A model generated the notes under the pieces. The model was not told the origin of the DNA and did no database searches. It saw only the letters and a list, made by a program, of their open reading frames with translations. From Gammaproteobacteria bacterium (GTDB lineage: Bacteria > Pseudomonadota > Gammaproteobacteria > Poriferisulfidales > Oxydemutatoraceae): DNA of 8,122 bases. Numbering within the stretch: position 1 is the stretch's first letter; each line of letters starts with the position of its first letter. Shown here one piece after another: positions 7,801-8,122 of this stretch. Position numbers and translations under genes: made by a program. The DNA is taken from assembly GCA_007570905.1 (NCBI GenBank), contig RKSI01000002.1, forward strand, positions 1-8,122. The letters are read 5' to 3'.

Positions 7801-7965
7801 GTCTTGTCCCCCACCGGAGCGGAGGAGATGCGGGGGCGTTGGAGTATAGACAAGGAAGCCATGTCCAAAAGCCAGATTCTGTTTATGGACGAGGACGAGG
7901 ATATGGTGCGTACGCTGATCGAAGGGCAAAAATCCGCAAACAAAACCGGCCGCAAGCCGCGCTGA
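4846..7965 (+). CDS. Type III-like restriction subunit (Res): SF2 helicase with C-terminal nuclease-like region
   Basis: This 1039-residue protein is the likely ATP-driven restriction subunit paired with the upstream methyltransferase. Superfamily 2 helicase motifs run in order: Walker A ATGSGKT at 158-164 (Lys163), Walker B VDEGH at 258-262 (DEGH instead of the common DEAH), motif III YSATFG at 286-291, a motif V-like KFMEGWNSWR at 543-552, and motif VI QLFGRGVR at 571-578. The C-terminal region has a PD-(D/E)XK layout: ELFLLRNLPRRG-type helix, then YPDFILW with Asp926, then FIEPHGL with Glu943. The usual catalytic Lys after Glu is His945, so cleavage activity is uncertain. Length matches type III Res proteins (about 950-1050). 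The basic N-terminus (MPRRRK) and a helical 150 residues precede the motor. It starts 16 bases after the middle gene, without a strong ribosome site, suggesting translational coupling. Confidence 0.92.
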   Translation: MPRRRKPTTTERRLRLERQLSLVHWLSKEFGFDNNDGMLKACKESEGRQDGMSRVYHVLQSRPHRKIPPGKLDRYESNIARHLDRINHGRGKPITLKYFQQLATLGVEHYLSCLRESRNKLLAQLNDFVRLANGWRLPSEQFVEYTADDLKKIAFWMATGSGKTLLLHLNYLQFLHYFPNEADNILLVTPNEKLSEQHLQEFALSGIAARRVEESADLLLSGNPVQVVEITKLVEKRRGKKGASIPLERFEGRNLLFVDEGHKGSGGKAWFKSRDQLGENGFTFEYSATFGQALFAAGGEKLTEQYGKNILFDYSYRYFHEDGFGKDFSVLNLAKDPAKKRMDLLMTGNLLSFYQQICYFEEQRDRLRPYHLEKPLLLMLGSTVTKGTETTASDVAELVSFLHRFAQNRRGAAIGNLQVALKGESGLLNEAREDVFQGKFSYLAGRDAETVYRDILKRVFHAETGGALYLCPLKRAAGEIGLKIGADNPRYFALAFVGNVKKLCELIVQECGVAETADAISDSLFAGVNSPASPVNLLIGAKKFMEGWNSWRVAGMGLLNVGKSEGAEIIQLFGRGVRLRGRDMSLKRSAALEGNHPAHLRLLETLNIFAVRADFIASFRLYLEREGVDKHEIPLSIAINQEFLKKELLIPKMSGEFADAVALAPDENIRVTVDFSERMQSMESGGGRVATTQTSADKEKSLGKRQLDGLDWERLYLRLLEHKRLRGWDNLLVCRGDLRGILEKRVKIKAPDSYFKSETREDFLRLGDAAIAGLQKYADRLHHTRRMRWRTEHMSIEKLDEGHGNFKHYTVQIPRDQKDAIERIEQAVQRASWDYEQQTGDLPNIHFDRHLFQPLLLHNPGRGSKDKITVVPAGLVESEKKFVAYLIAYCRDNQQQLRDMELFLLRNLPRRGIGFPDESGDMFYPDFILWVKRGRRHRVVFIEPHGLLHDKHPQENSKVKLHEWLAQIPAELSGPYQQQLEFDSYVLSPTGAEEMRGRWSIDKEAMSKSQILFMDEDEDMVRTLIEGQKSANKTGRKPR

Positions 7966-7977
7966 GCGGGCTCGCAC

Positions 7978-8122
7978 ATGCTGGATTTGCGGTTCCTGGG
8001 CGATTCAGGCGGGCGATTCAGGGCGGTTTGGGGGGCCGGCGAATTTGCCTTTTCCCGGGAAGGGGTGGATAATGCCCCGAAGCTTGGCATGGCTTGGAGG
8101 CGCCAGGACCCCGAAAGACGAT
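7978..8122 (+). CDS. Possible start of a fourth gene (partial, unidentified)
   Basis: An ATG 12 bases after the stop of the helicase gene opens a frame that stays open to the window edge, giving 48 residues beginning MLDLRFLGDSGG and ending RRQDPERR. Composition is plausible for a protein, but I recognise no family. Points against it are the lack of a ribosome site, a 12-base direct repeat with a 13-base period inside the frame, and a promoter-like sequence further along. The stretch may be a gene in the same operon or simply a GC-rich leader of a gene beyond the window. Confidence 0.28.
   Translation, partial: MLDLRFLGDSGGRFRAVWGAGEFAFSREGVDNAPKLGMAWRRQDPERR
7998..8022. repeat. Twelve-base tandem direct repeat
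   Basis: GGGCGATTCAGG occurs at 7998-8009 and again, identically, at 8011-8022, a period of 13 bases with one base between copies. The period is not a multiple of three, so the copies are read in different frames. This suggests a binding site pair or a slippage duplication rather than a protein repeat. Confidence 0.6.
8045..8073 (+). promoter_or_regulatory. Candidate sigma-70 type promoter with palindrome in the spacer
   Basis: TTGCCT at 8045-8050 (4 of 6 matches to TTGACA) and GATAAT at 8068-8073 (5 of 6 to TATAAT) are separated by exactly 17 bases, the optimal spacing. The spacer contains the perfect palindrome TTCCCGGGAA at 8052-8061, which could be an operator. It points rightward, out of the window, and would drive a gene whose start is not visible here. 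Promoter matches of this strength also occur by chance. Confidence 0.33.

Noticed and set aside
1..8122. tRNA, rRNA, CRISPR array, transposase or integrase
   Set aside because: No cloverleaf-like sequence, regularly spaced repeat array or recombinase motif was seen on either strand.

Overview
The window is a compact, mostly GC-rich stretch of bacterial DNA. It looks like an accessory (defence) locus in a proteobacterium-like genome. The taxonomic guess is weak: it rests on base composition and the style of the intergenic palindromes, and no marker gene is present. Three long genes on the + strand fill about 90% of it and look like one operon.

Left edge (1-558): the tail of an unidentified upstream gene stops at 162-164. 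That stop lies inside a palindromic element (152-219). It is followed by roughly 300 bases of GC-rich, repeat-like DNA with no convincing gene. A candidate extended -10 box (517-525) sits just before the operon.

Operon (559-7965): (1) a large beta-class DNA methyltransferase of type III Mod type, with an unusually long N-terminal extension; (2) an uncharacterised protein of 369 residues with a helical N-terminus, a small alpha/beta core, a charged helix and a very acidic tail; (3) a superfamily 2 helicase with a C-terminal PD-(D/E)XK-like region, of type III Res type. Together the outer two genes form a type III-like restriction-modification system. The methyltransferase would mark host DNA, and the helicase-nuclease would translocate on and cut unmodified DNA. 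The middle gene is not part of a classical mod-res pair and is the least explained component.

Three points stand out. The probable target-recognition part of the methyltransferase (about 2060-2880) is clearly more AT-rich than the rest of the gene, as expected of a swapped specificity cassette. The middle gene is also AT-rich, sits between GC-rich neighbours, and is preceded by a terminator-like hairpin, so it may be an inserted accessory. The nuclease region has E-P-H where a PD-(D/E)XK enzyme would normally have (D/E)-x-K.

Right edge (7966-8122): a possible further reading frame starts 12 bases after the third gene. The same stretch also holds a 12-base direct repeat and a promoter-like sequence with a palindrome in its spacer, so it may instead be the control region of a gene beyond the window.
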